A stretch of 64,000 nt of DNA from Nyssa sinensis (lineage: Eukaryota > Streptophyta > Magnoliopsida > Cornales > Nyssaceae), in contig CM018050.1 in assembly GCA_008638375.1 (NCBI GenBank), positions 29,479,723-29,543,722 on the forward strand. Direction: 5' to 3'. Shown here one piece after another: positions 33,284-45,344 of this stretch. Position 1 is the stretch's first letter, and every line of letters starts with the position of its first letter. The position numbers and the translations under genes were made by a program. The notes under the pieces were generated by a model, which saw only the letters and a list, made by a program, of their open reading frames with translations, did no database searches and was not told where the DNA came from.

Positions 33284-36157
33284 TGTAAAGACCTGAAAAA
33301 TATGGGTACATTTTTCGTTTTGCCGGTAGGATACTATTCATGCACTATTTGTGGGTAGGGCACTACAAATGCATCATTTAGATATAAGTCATATTTAGAA
33401 GCATATTTTTAGTATGTCATAGAAAATAAATATGCTTAGAATGCTAAAATACACCTCCTGTGAGAATTTAAGCCTAATCAGAAATAGTTTAAGAAATGGA
33501 CCATAAAGGGCATCCCGGGTGGTCCAAGTGGACCCGACGGCATCAGCCCACAGGCGTAAATAATTTTTTCAGAAAAATATTATTTAAAATAATTTTAAGA
33601 ACTTTGGTTAAAGTAGAATGTTGAATTGAGACATTTCGGGACGGGTTGTAGTGTAATGGGGTCCTGAACTCATTAAGGGCAAAATAATCTTTTCACCCCT
33701 TGGCCCCCTTACTATAAATAGGACCCTTTAGTGTTAAAATCACAGAATTTGGATTGAGGAATGAGTAACAGGTCGTGCATGTAGAGAAAGGTGAAGAAAA
33801 CCTAGGTTTTTTCAACTTTCAACTCTCCAAAACTCATCTCTAGGCTTGGATTTTCACAAGGTTTCCTTCTAGGAAGTTGTTCCCCACGTCAAGGGATACA
33901 TTCTTACCGATTAGTTTGGCTGCACAGCGAACACAACTCCCTAGGGTTGAGAAAGACCCTTCTAGGTATGATATTTTGTTAAGTAAAAAATAGGGTTAAG
34001 TTTAGGAATGTTTTTATATGTTAATTTTATGACCTACATTCTTATTTGTTGTTAGAGAACTACTTAAATTATAGTTACTTTGAAAACCTAGGGTTGGTGC
34101 CTTATGTACCTAAGTATTCTTTGAAAATTTGTTGAAGTGATGAACATGTAATATAACTCTATGTATAATTCATTGCATTCTAGCTTATGTTCATGCGACA
34201 AAGTCTTGTAGTTAGAAAGTTATGATTTATTTAATGTGTTGGTACTTTATGTATTTGGTAATCTTTGAGAATTTGGTAAGGTTATGAATATGTAATATGT
34301 TTAATGGATTGGATTACATGCTAGGTTCATGTAGACAAAGTTTTATAATTCAAAAGTTATAGTTGTTTTATGTGTAATGCATTATTTAAAGCATACTCTA
34401 AGTGTTTGATGAAATGCTTCATTGAAATTACATAGAAAAATCAAGGCATCTTGGCAAACGTAAATCTTTGGAAACATGGTGTGGTTTGAACACTTTGGTG
34501 CTATGCATTATGAGGGTGTAGATCTTGTGGTGAAAGACCCAAAATTGGCCATTACATTGGTGCCCGCTAATCCAACGGGAGCGATCCGTGAAACTGGTAT
34601 TAGTTCTCGCTGATCCAATGGGAGCGATCCATGAAACGAGACATGGGTTGGCATAGAGTTGCACGGGTGTGTCACGCATATTGCCATTGCATTATATTGA
34701 TGAATTGAAAGACATATAACTTATAAATGTACACTTGTACATATCACGCCTTAACTTTGTTATTTACATTAGCATTATGTCATACCAGCAGTCGTGCTGA
34801 CCCTTTATGGGATAACATATTACAGATGAGGCTCCCGGTACTTGAGACTTGATGAAGTCTTAAAAAGCAGAGGGGAAATGGACCATGAAGAATATTTGGC
34901 CCTTGAGGCATATTTTTGAGTTGTATGAGGGCATAAGCCCTAAGACATATGTAATCAACTTGTAAAATCTTGTGTAGTATGGAAACTATGGGCAAGGCCC
35001 TACATTTGTAATGAGCATGAGGTTGTCACATTTTGTATTTTAAGTATATGTGTATGTATGGAGGATTGTATCTTTTAAATGATGTATAAATGTTTAGTTG
35101 AATTAAAGGATATATATTTTGGTTGCTAGTTTGAGAAATGATGGATTGTGTTGTGACATATTAGATGGAAAAAACTTAGAAAATAAAGGAGACTATGTTA
35201 AAATTTTGTGAAATTAAAAGGTTAGTTAGGTGTGTAAAACACCCTAAATATAGGTGAAAAAATACCAAAAAGGGGGTTAAAAACCTTGAGGAAATAGGCT
35301 AAAAAATGGAAAAAAGTAGCTTGCAACATTTTGGAAAAAAATTAAGAAAACAAAGAAAATCAGCTGCAGAACAGAGAAATTCAACTGCGGTAAATACACT
35401 GTTGCTACAGTGTCATGACAGCAGCCCAAATCAACCCTCTTGTCGAGCTCTAGCTGCAACCCCCCGCGTGCACGCGCCGTGCACCCCGCACACATATCGC
35501 GCCCGCCCACGCCTTACTAGAATGCTTGCGCGCGAGTGCCTGCCCCTACTCGCCCTGTGCATGCCGCAGCCTAGCCTGTTGCTTTGCTGCGCGCCTGCTG
35601 CTATGCCTTGCGTGCCCTTGTGCCTTGGCCATGCCATGGGCATGTCATAACTCACTTTTTAAGGCCATTTCAAGGCCATTTGATTCCATGTTTAACACCA
35701 CCTTTTGGAGCCCATTTTAGGCCACTTTTGGCCATTATACCAAGCCATGTTGGACACCTTTTTGGGACACATGTAAGTCATATTTCAAGGCCATATTTGG
35801 CCACTTACTTAGACCACTCTAGGTAGGATTTTTTACCAATTCTTAGTCTATGCCTTAGGACATTTGGGGCCCATTTGGGCCACTATTTCAAGCCATATTA
35901 GAGAGATTCTTAGGGCCATTTTGGAAGTCATGCTTGGACATGACTTAGACTATTTTGACCATTGGTTGGGGGAGGTGCTTGACTACTATTTTGGACTTAT
36001 CTTGGGTAAGTCTAAGTAACAAATTTTTTATTCTTAATTTTGGGGAACCACAAAAAAATTAAGGTGTAATCAACTAAATCTATTTAATTGTCTTTTATTA
36101 ATTTTTCTTAATTCATTCTCACTCACTCCCCGAGTTTATGAAATTCAGGGCATGACA
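33284..36157 (+). mobile_element. 5' LTR of plus-strand chromovirus (Tekay/Del-like), 2874 bp
   Basis: Begins TGTAAAGACC and ends GGGCATGACA, followed by AAG and a methionine-type PBS. It is the reverse-orientation relative of the minus-strand LTRs at 18817, 38440, 40208 and 47177 (shared pieces such as CCCAAAATTGG and TGTGTCACGCAT). It has a TATAAATA (33713-33720), a GC-rich stretch at 35440-35640 and a degenerate GGCCATTT-rich stretch at 35650-35900. Small open stretches within are chance. Confidence 0.88.
33713..33720 (+). promoter_or_regulatory. TATA box in chromovirus LTR
   Basis: ACTATAAATAGGACCC, a strong plant TATA context, located in the first third of the LTR. Confidence 0.55.
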
Positions 36158-36160
36158 AAG

Positions 36161-36174
36161 TGGTATCAGAGCTT
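36161..36174 (+). other. Primer-binding site (initiator methionine tRNA type)
   Basis: TGGTATCAGAGCTT three bases after the LTR end, complementary to the 3' end of plant initiator tRNA-Met. Confidence 0.85.
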
Positions 36175-37085
36175 AGGTTCAAATACTTAGGGACCATGGG
36201 GTGTTGTTGAACACAATAGGACCACAACGCATGATTTGAATTTTTTTTTTTTTGCTAAATATTGTGTAAAGTGTAGCCTCTGACAACTTGGACAACTTGG
36301 TATTAGAGATCTAGTTTGAAAATATCTGGTGATGATAGGGTATTTTTTAACACCATGGGCACCTAGAGAAAAGTGTGTGACTTAGTATGAACTTTCGGTG
36401 GTATGGGATAGGACCTTGTGTGTTATGTGGTTGGTTATACTTGAAGTATCACATGTTGTGATTATGTGTTACTTAATGCTATACTATGATGCATGATTAC
36501 GTGATTTGATGCAGTGTGGTGCATGATATGGATAATGTGTGTATTAGCATGACTGTATGTGGTAACTTAGTATATGTTTACATACATGATAGATTGATGC
36601 TTGTTTGCCTTCATAATATCATGTAGCATTATGGGAGAATGCCATGGGATGTAGAATACATTAGATGAGTAAAAGTTGAATTTCTAAATAATGCTTGTTC
36701 CTACTATAGGATGCCATCCAAAACACTAGGTTGAGGTAGAATAGGTCGAGGGAGAGGGAGAACTTTAGGTCTCGAACCTCTATCAACCTTGGTAGCCCCA
36801 ATTGACGTAAGATCTAGGATCTAATGCCTTGGAATAGTGGATGGGGTTTAGACCTTAAGTTAGTTGGACTAGTTGAACACTAGCATAACTGAAGCATGTT
36901 TATATTGTATTGCTTAAATGAATTTTTCCTTGCGAAAGGTTGTGTTAGAACTCAGTGTTATTTGTTTATTGTAAACAATGAGTGGGGATGGTTGACATGA
37001 GTTATAGAAGTGTTGATTAGACAAGTGTGTCATAACATATTATATTTGTTGCTTAGGGTTAGAAATAGACTGGCTAGATCCACCA
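36175..37085 (+). pseudogene. Chromovirus leader and gag stub
   Basis: Non-coding leader followed near 36711 by what looks like the start of gag (MPSKTLG, then an arginine- and glycine-rich GRGRGR segment) that is lost after about 40 codons. Most of gag, including the capsid and zinc knuckle, is deleted or unreadable. The protease N-terminus with its catalytic aspartate is also missing before 37086. Confidence 0.45.
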
Positions 37086-37295
37086 TTGCATGTTGACACA
37101 CCAGTTGGGGGTAGTGTGACACTAACGAGGATCTGTAGAGATTGCTCGATAGAGATAGCTGATTGCATCATTTCTTTTGACTTCATTCTACTTGACATGT
37201 CTGGTTTTGATATTATATTGGGGATGGATTGGTTGTTTGCTTTTCGAATGAGTATAGACTACTACAGGGGGGAGAGTAACAGTGTGTACTCCTGA
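37086..37295 (+). pseudogene. Chromovirus aspartic protease, C-terminal part
   Basis: Sequence HVDTPVGGSVTLTRICRDC, FDFILLDMSGFDIILGMDWL corresponds to the second half of the Ty3/gypsy protease, with the ILGMDWL strand. The DTGA active-site segment expected upstream is absent. Stops at its end. Confidence 0.8.
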
Positions 37296-37346
37296 GGGAG
37301 ATAGTTTTTATTTCACGGGGATCGTGGGAAATTCTTAGTTCCACCC

Positions 37347-38243
37347 TTGTATGACTCAAGGAGTTGGGGAGGCCATAGCTATTTGTTGGCTAGTTTGATA
37401 GCAGATGGGAGTGGGACTACAGAGAGTATATTACTGCCAGTAGTGAATGAGTTTCCAGATGTCTTTCCTGGTGACTTGACTAGTCTACCGCCGAGACGAG
37501 AGATAGAGTTCACGATAGAGCTTATCCCAGGCACTATGCCTCCATTCCACATTACCGTATGGCTCTAGTTGAGTTAAGGGAGCTGAAGGAGCAGTTAGAT
37601 TGACTTACAGGGTAAGGGTTTTAGTCGTCCTAGTACTTCATCGTGGGGTGCTTCAGCATTGTTCACAAAGAAGAAGGATGGGACATTACGTTTGTGTATG
37701 GATTATAAGAGACTCAACAGGGTTACTATCAAGAATAAGTACCTGTTACTGAGGTTAGATGACTTGTTTGATCAACTTAGGGGTTCGAAATGTTTCTCAA
37801 AGATCGATCTTCGATCGAAGTATCATTAGTTGAGAGTAAGGGAGGAGGATGTGGCGAAGACAGCTTTCCGCACTCGTTATGGCCATTATGAGTTTGCAGT
37901 TATGCCATTCAGTGTGACGAATGCCCTGGTGGCATTTATGGACTTGATGCATCGCATTAGTCCTTATTTAGATCAGTTTGTAGTGGCCTCTGTAGATAAT
38001 ATTCTGATTTATTTACCTTTCGAGGAGGAGCATACTTTTCATTTACGGATTGTATTACAGATTTTGAGGGAGCATCGTTTGTTTGCTAAGTTCTCGAAGT
38101 GTGAGTTTTGGCTTCAGGAGGTACAGTTTCTAGGCTATGTTGTATTAGGTAGTGGGGTGTCCGTGGATCCTTCTAGGATTGACTCTGTCATAAGTTGGGA
38201 GAGGTTAGACCTTAAGTTAATTAGGCTGGTTTGGATTATATGA
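37347..38243 (+). pseudogene. Chromovirus reverse transcriptase with damaged catalytic box
   Basis: In order: EFPDVFPGDLTSLPPRREIE linker, a broken stretch (37569-37830) still showing [14 protein letters not shown] and [11 protein letters not shown] codons, [18 protein letters not shown], and the palm region where the expected F-V-D-D box reads SVDN, losing the second aspartate. It continues through [19 protein letters not shown] and stops near [13 protein letters not shown]. RNase H, integrase and chromodomain are missing. Stops and a frame change near 37570-37830 also inactivate it. Confidence 0.85.
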
Positions 38244-38439
38244 TTATGTGTGTGCTTGTTACTGTAGTATGTATAATTGTACAATGTGCTTATTTTCTTG
38301 ATTTGTTGAGGATATGAGGTATGCTTGATTATTGATCAACTGTGGCTAGATGTTTATATCTATATAGTAGACCAAATGATTTATAAGATAGGCTATATGC
38401 TTAGCTATCTATAAGTTAGGCTATAAGCCTGGATATCGA
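38244..38439. other. Non-coding retroelement residue
   Basis: Short AT-rich stretch between the broken RT and the next LTR fragment. It includes a local repeat (TATAAGTTAGGCTATA and TATAAGATAGGCTATA). Nothing else seen. Confidence 0.4.
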
Positions 38440-39897
38440 TATCACACCCCGAATTTCCCACGAACCCGGGGCGCGAGTAACGAGACAGAAAGTAAAATAA
38501 ATAAAAGGACAAAGGTAATTAAATTCAATAAACATGCGTCCATCATCATCCATACACAAAATAACATAAGATACATCGTTCAGGAGTCATTCGGGCTTAA
38601 GCCCTTACATTTCAACATACAAGTCTCATGGACAAAATATAACAAGTGTTTCCCCTTATCAAAGCATCACTGGGTCTCAAGCAGCTGGGGGGTCCTCATC
38701 TGAAAAATGTTGCCCACGAATGGGTCAGCTCAACTGCTGGTATGATGAAGTGCTAATGCCAGAAATAAAGCTAAGGCGTGGCATGTGCAAAGTGTACATT
38801 TATTTCTAAATGACATTCAAGCATCGCAGTAGTATATATGAATAGTATGCGTGACACACCCATGCACAACTCTATGCCACACCCATGTCTCGTTTACGGG
38901 TACTCCCCGATGGCTACGGAGTACCAATGCAATGGCCAATTTTGGGTTTTTCACCACAGGATCTACACCCTCATAATGCAAAGCACCACGTGCTTACCCA
39001 CGCCATGTTCTCAAAGGATTCATCATATGCCAATATGCCAATGCAATCTCAATGATACATGGTTTCCACAATATAGCATGCTCGAGACAATAATGTATAA
39101 ATCACCTAACTGATTCCACATGCAATCATATCTCGTAAAATCAACATATACACATGTCGTGAGTCACATTCATCATTCACTAAATATTCATAAGGTACAA
39201 GTAACATGTAAGCATGTGAACAACCAATTCCAAATAAACGGTAAACACATTACAGATAAACACATACGACATTCAGTCATTCACAAATATTCCTAACTTA
39301 ACTTCATTTCTAACACTAGCAAAACACCATACCTGATGGGTTGGTATCAACCCTAGAAGATCGAGCACTATATGTAACTGAACGGGCGGACGAAAATGTA
39401 GGAGATCAGATCGCCTCCTCCTGTCCTGTCAGTGTCCCTAAAAGTAGGAATTACAATTCAGTCCATTGTTGTTTGAATGTACGCTATTCATCAATTTTTG
39501 TGTCTTTAAATTCATAGGTTTCTATTCTGCTAAATTAAACTCTACCATTGGTTTTAGAACGTTTAAGAAAGTAAGTCTAGGTTTTCGTAGAACTCAATTC
39601 GGACACCGGGGTTCAAAAGGGCAAAACAGTCATTTTGCACTTTACATGTGTCCTTACATTTCGTGACCTCTTTTCACAAATCGGACTCCACGGTTGAGTC
39701 CGAAATGTTCGAGATAATAAAATTCCACTATTTGTTTACCTAATTCGGAGTTCGTTTGACTGTGTTTCAATCTAGGGGCATTTTGGTAATTTTAAGGGTT
39801 ACTACGGGTCTTTTATTTTTCGGAACCCCGTCTCGTAAAACGGACCTCACCATTGATCTCAGAATGGTCGAGATAGTCAAAATACACCTATGACTTG
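38440..39897 (-). mobile_element. Chromovirus LTR fragment, cut by assembly gap
   Basis: Begins ATCACACCCCGAATTTCCC, a variant of the family's TGTCACGCCCCGAATTTC edge, and matches the LTR at 40208 (for example 39330-39890 with 41860-42420). It runs into the N gap, so its other end is unknown. TG at the edge is mutated to TA. Confidence 0.8.
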
Positions 39898-39997
39898 NNN
39901 NNNNNNNNNNNNNNNNNNNNNNNNNNNNNNNNNNNNNNNNNNNNNNNNNNNNNNNNNNNNNNNNNNNNNNNNNNNNNNNNNNNNNNNNNNNNNNNNN
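39898..39997. other. Assembly gap (100 N)
   Basis: Exactly 100 N, a conventional placeholder for a gap of unknown length. It falls between two related LTRs, where assemblers commonly fail. Confidence 0.99.
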
Positions 39998-40207
39998 GTC
40001 AATAGTTAGATATTAATAATTTCCTAACTATAATCAAATAATAAAGACTAATGCAAGATAGTAAAGTCCAAATTTGTATTAATTAGTAAGCTAAAGTAAG
40101 AGGTAAAAATAGTGGTGGAAAGACGCCCTAGAATCTAAAATCTAAGAGTAAAGATGTCTGTCAACGCTCAAGATCAAGGCATCACAAATCTCTTATGTTG
40201 TAGCATT
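39998..40207. other. AT-rich flank between gap and solo LTR
   Basis: Non-coding, no features seen; ends with GCATT, a near match to the ACATT after the LTR at 44159. Confidence 0.5.
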
Positions 40208-43200
40208 TGTCACGCCCCGAATTTCAGCAAACCCGAAGCGCGACTGAACGAACGGAAAGTAAATAAAATATAACGACAATCTAAATGAATCTAACTAAAC
40301 ATGTTTCCATTCCCATCAATACATAGAAAATAACTTAAAGTCTATCCACCATTACAGTGTTCACAGGTTATTCGGGCTTAAGCCCTACATCACAAAATAT
40401 GCCCTCATGGGCTAAATATCCTCCTAAGCTCATATCTCCTCCACTCTGTAAGACTTCCTCAAGTCTCAAGTGCCAAGAGCGTCATCTGAAATGTTTGTCC
40501 CACGAATGGGTCAGCTCAACTGTTGGTACAATATAATGCTAATGCAAGAAACAAAATTAAGGGCGTAGCATGTGCAAGTGTACAGTTATATCTACATGGC
40601 ATTCAACATCATGCATACAATGTACTAGCAATAATCTACATGTTATCCAACTCATGAACATAATCTAGGGCGTGGCATGTGCAAGTGTACAGTTATATCC
40701 CCATGCACAATTATAACTTACATGCCATCCTATTTGTCCATACAATGCATTAACAAGATTCAAAAACAATTATAACTTACATGCCATCGAATTCATCCAT
40801 ACAATGCATTAACATGATTCATCACACATTCCGGAATTCATTAATACAATGCAATAAAAATATGCGTGACACACCCATGCAACTCTATGCCATGTCAACT
40901 CTATGTCACACCCATGTCAACTCATGTAATGTAATGTAATGTCCCTTCACGGATCGCTCCCGTTGGTTCGGGTACCAAATGCAATATCATGTCCCTTCGC
41001 GGATCGCTCCCGCTGGTTCGGGTACCAAATGCAATATCATGTCCCTTCGCGAATCGCTCCCGCTGGTTCGGGTACCAAATGCAATATCATGTCCCTTCGC
41101 AGATCGCTCCCGCTGGTTCGGGTACCAAATACAATATCATGTCCCTTCGTGGATCGCTCCTGCTGGTTCGGGTACCAAATACAATATCATGTCCCTTCGC
41201 GGATCGCTCCCGCTGGTTCGGGTACCAAATGCAATATCATGTCATGTCATGTCCAAGAAATCATACTATGCCAATATGTTTTGATTCCACTATACCATAA
41301 TGTAATCTCACTAAAGCATCATATCCACACATGAAGTATGCTTTAAATGATATATTACATAATAACATTCAAATCAAAAGATCCTTTCATCAAGGTCACA
41401 TGTCATGCACAGTCCATTTAACACATGCTTTAAGTCACATATTTCATAATCCCAACAATTCTCAAAAAAAACATAATCCACACTCTATGCTAACACATGC
41501 GATATACACATAGTCATGATTCACATTCATCACCAACTTTCAAAAAGGTAACAGGGAACACATAAGCATATAAGTAATAAAACAAACATGTGAATCATCA
41601 AGTCAACATGGCAGTTCACAATTTTAACGACTCCCCAAAAATATAGATCACGTGCAACCCAACACATAGAACAAATCATATCCCCTTAAAGCAGCAAGAA
41701 ACACATAAGTAATGTAAACAATCAACTCAAGATTTCATGATTTCAAAGTAACATTCCTTATGTGATTTTCTGACATTAAACAATTAAACATATGATCCAT
41801 TCAATCAACATGAAAATTATTCCTAAACTTAATTCTATTTCTTACTTAGCACAATATATCGTACCTGATGGGTCAGTTTCAACTCAAGGAGACGTACTCG
41901 TAGTGTAGCGGAACTACAGTGAAAATACAAAAGGTCAGATCACCTTCTCATTGCCTTTCCGTGTTCCTAAAATCATGAAACACAACTTAGTTCAATTGCT
42001 ACTTGAATTATGCTATTCAACAAATTTTATGTCTTTATTTTATAAGTTTCTATTTTACCAAATTAAACTCTACTGTTGAGTCCGGAACGTCGAAGAAAAT
42101 AGGTTTAGGCTTTCGTGGAATTCAATTTGGACATCCGAGCTTAAAAGGGCAAAATGATCATTTTACACTTTTACGGGTTCTTATATCCCAAGACCTCTCC
42201 TCGTAAATTGGACTCCACCGTTGAGTTCAGAACATTCGAAATAATAAAAATCCACTATTCTTTTATTTTAATCGGGGTTCGTTTGACTGTGTTTTGACTT
42301 AGGGGCATTTTGGTAATTTTTAAGGGTTCCACAAGTCTTTTATTTTTTGGGACCTCGTCTCGCATTACGGACCTCACCGTTGACCCTAGGAGGTCCAAGA
42401 TAGTTAGAAAACATGTATGACTTGTCTTATTTGGGTTTCGGGCCATTCCGGGGTATTTAATTTAATTAAATCAATTTAATTTGTAAAACAGAATAAAGTA
42501 TAATATATATATATATATATTAATTACATATATGGACACAGGAGTGTGCTGTCCGAACGGTTCCAAGCGCTTCACCCCCACGCGCCCCACGAGGGTTCGA
42601 GTCTCAGCAGCCCCCAACCCTTTTTTTTCATTTTTCATTTCTTTCCTTTTGGTTTCCTTTACTGTTGGCCCAAAACCCCTTTTTAATTAAACCAGTTGGG
42701 CCCAAACTAACACAAGCCCAATCTTTTTTTTTTTTTAACCCAGCAACCCAACCTCCTCTTAAAACCAACCCAAGCCCAAATTATTTAAAAATAATACAGG
42801 CCCAAACTGCTGGCCATCAGTCCGATGCCCCACGACCTCCAGGTCGTCTTTCTTGGTTTTCCGGTGAGGAAACCCTAGGTTTTCGTCGCCATCTCCGGCG
42901 ACGGCAAGAAAATTTCGGTCACCATTTTCCACACTTTTGACATGCTTCGAATCTCCAAACCATGGGGGTTCCATATCTATCCTCCAAAATGGAATTTGGG
43001 TGGTTCTCGGCCGTCGAACAAGCCATGACAGTGGCTGTTCTGGCGAGAACCCGTATCTCCAGCGAGCACTATTTTTCACATTTCTTGCTCTTTGTCTCCA
43101 CCGTTCCTCCTAAGATCAACATTCTTCATTTTCATCCATTTAGGCCCCCCTCAAAATGGCCGAAACCGTAGCTCCGGCCAAGAAGCCCAGATTCCGGCGA

Positions 43201-43785
43201 TCTGGTTTTCTCCATTTTTCTTGATTGTTCATCTACTGTTTTGATCCATTTTTTTCTTAAAATTTTTTTGCACTCGAGGGGATTAAATCCCCATAGCTTG
43301 CTTCGATTTTAAGACATAAAATCGTGGGGCTCCGATTCTCTCTCCCCAACCTGCAACTCCACTTTACTCACCCAGTTTTTCATCATTTTTAATTATTCTT
43401 TTTGCATTAGATTTCTGGTTTCATTCTTTACAAAACCCTATAAATCAAACCAAGCTATCATGCTTTTAAAGATTAAAACAAAAACTAGGTAAAGCTTACC
43501 TTTTTCTCTGATTTTCTCCCTCTCCTCTTGGCTTCTCACCTCTGTTCTTCACTCTTAGGTCTTCTAAACTCCTCACGGCTTCCTCGTACTGTCTACAACC
43601 TCACCACTACTTCTCCTTTTCTAAATTTCTCTCTAACCGACACACACGTTCATATACACATGGGTATGTACATGCCCTCACGCAACCCCCCTTGCAGCTG
43701 CCCCACTGTCCCTGACTTTTCCCTCTTTTCCTTCCCATCAGAATGCAGCTTTGCATTTAATGCAATGCTTGCATTCTGATTTCTT

Positions 43786-43823
<38 letters not shown>

Positions 43824-44158
43824 TTATATTATATCATACACACAACACCCACACACACTACAGCCTACACACTGCCGCGGCAGCACACACACATTCTCCT
43901 GTACACACACAGTTGGCATGCACTCATTTAAAATAAATATATATATATATACATGTATATTTACATATACCCATACACATCACACATCACACATGCATAT
44001 AATATATATATATATAGATATAATATATATATATATCTATACAACACACCTTTCACACACATCTCATAATTAAATAAACAAATAAATAATTAAGAAAAAA
44101 TAATAATAATAATAAAAATAATAATAAAAATTTCTTCCCAAAAATTTGAATCTTTACA
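40208..44158 (-). mobile_element. Solo chromovirus LTR, 3951 bp
   Basis: Plus-strand edges TGTCACGCCCCGAATTTC and TCTTTACA. No polypurine tract or PBS adjoins either edge. The flanks GCATT and ACATT match in four of five bases, consistent with an aged target duplication. It contains a 50-bp minisatellite (40941-41240), a TA run (about 43790-43818) and CA-rich and AT-rich microsatellite tracts to 44100. Open stretches in three frames at 40939-41334 are the minisatellite read through. Confidence 0.82.
40941..41240. repeat. 50-bp minisatellite, six units
   Basis: GTCCCTTC(A/G)CGGATCGCTC begins at 40941, 40991, 41041, 41091, 41141 and 41191, each unit ending GGTACCAAAT(G/A)CAATATCAT. Because 50 is not a multiple of three, all forward frames look open. 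Confidence 0.97.
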
Positions 44159-44960
44159 ACATTCACAAACTTCTGATTCTTATCACTTTGTTTCTTCTTT
44201 GGTGTCGAACAATCTGCCTATAAGTGCCCTTTCTGCCCACAGTTCCAACAACTTCGTCCTTCTCATGATCCCTCTCCAAATCCTAACTTGCTTCTATGCT
44301 TATTATCTATTACGATTAGAGTTTCTGTTGATTGGTCTTCCTTTGGCTTCTGTATTCAAAGCAGACCCTAACGTTTCTCCTAATTCCCTTATATGAATTT
44401 CTTCACCCAAAATTAGGCCACGAACATTATTACTATTCAATTTTGATTTACTTGAAAAGTTACTCACTGCCATTACAATATTATTCCAGCTTTCTTGCAA
44501 ACTAGATAAAAGAATCAAAACCCCAACCTCATCATCAAACCTAATATCTACAAAACTCAACTGAGTTATGACTGTGTTGAACTCATTCAGATGATCTGCT
44601 ATAGACCCACCTTCTGCCATCTTAAGATTAAAGAGTCTACGCATAAGATATACCATATTCGAGGCCAAGGGTTTTTCATACATGTTCGCAAGTGCCTTCA
44701 TCAAACCTGTTGTTGTCATCTCTTTCGTGATGTTGAACAAAACGTTACAAGCCAACATTAAATGAACAACTCCTAATGCTTGTCTGTCAAGGAGTTTTCA
44801 CTCTGCGTCTTTAATCTCTTCTGATTTCTATTCTGTAAGAGGTTGATACAACTTCTTCTGATACAGATAATCTTTAATCTGCATCTTCCAAAACCTAAAA
44901 TCTATGCCAATAAATTTATCGATTCTTACTTTTCCTTCATTTGTAGCCATCCCTCCCACT
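44159..44960 (-). pseudogene. Ty1/copia Gag, decayed
   Basis: The open part at 44303-44758 shows the UBN2-type Gag: LMKALANMYEKPLASN, VYLMRRLFNLKMAEGGS, HLNEFNTVITQLSF and LLSSLQESWNNIV. Towards 44200-44250 a zinc knuckle CWNCGQKGHL is followed by an in-frame stop before ADC. A PBS and LTR lie upstream on the minus strand. The gag start region around 44760-44960 has stops. No protease or RT follows because the solo LTR abuts at 44158. Confidence 0.85.
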
Positions 44961-44964
44961 TAAA

Positions 44965-45120
44965 CCTAATGTTCTAATACCATTGTTTAGAAATATAATC
45001 ACCTAACCAAGATTGGTGAGACATGAAAGTAAACAAGAAAATGAAGTTGTTAATAAGTTATGGTGTATGTTAATTATTATGCAATGTTACCATCACTGTT
45101 TAGTATTAATATAACAAATA
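44965..45120 (-). mobile_element. Copia PBS and partial LTR
   Basis: On the minus strand TGGTATTAGAACATTAGG (44965-44982) is a methionine-type PBS, directly preceded by an LTR end CTAAACA (44984 on). The LTR runs at least to 45120, where a SINE is inserted; its far end was not located. Confidence 0.6.
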
Positions 45121-45316
45121 CCACTCGGGGTGTGGCCGAGCGATAAAGGTGTTGAGGATAAAATTCAAGCGTCTTGAGTTTGAGTTTCCTCTGCAATGAT
45201 CATTGGTAGCTAAAACTTAAAGGGTGGACCTGGCTGTCATGAGAAGGGGGACTTAGTTTGATATGCGAAAGCTGGACCAAAATACCCCTTAACTGATCCA
45301 TCAAAAAAAATATATT
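45121..45316 (+). mobile_element. tRNA-derived SINE with target duplication
   Basis: A 196-bp element. Near its 5' end are a tRNA-like box A (GTGGCCGAGCGATAAAGG) and about 30 bases further a box B-like GAGTTTGAGTTTC, the internal RNA polymerase III promoter. It ends in an A-rich tail (AAAAAAAATATATT). ACAAATA is present directly before (45114-45120) and after (45317-45323), a 7-bp target duplication. The body is not coding. Confidence 0.75.
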
Positions 45317-45344
45317 ACAAATAACAATTCATTTGGCCTAAATA

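Noticed and set aside
35277..35826. Cysteine- and alanine-rich open frames in both strands
   Set aside because: They sit in a GC-rich part of an LTR where stop codons are rare by composition.
40939..41334. Three overlapping 100-130 codon open frames
   Set aside because: Product of a 50-bp minisatellite without stops in any frame.
45121..45316. A functional tRNA gene
   Set aside because: Box A and B-like motifs exist, but no cloverleaf with acceptor pairing is apparent and the A-rich tail plus target duplication indicate a SINE.
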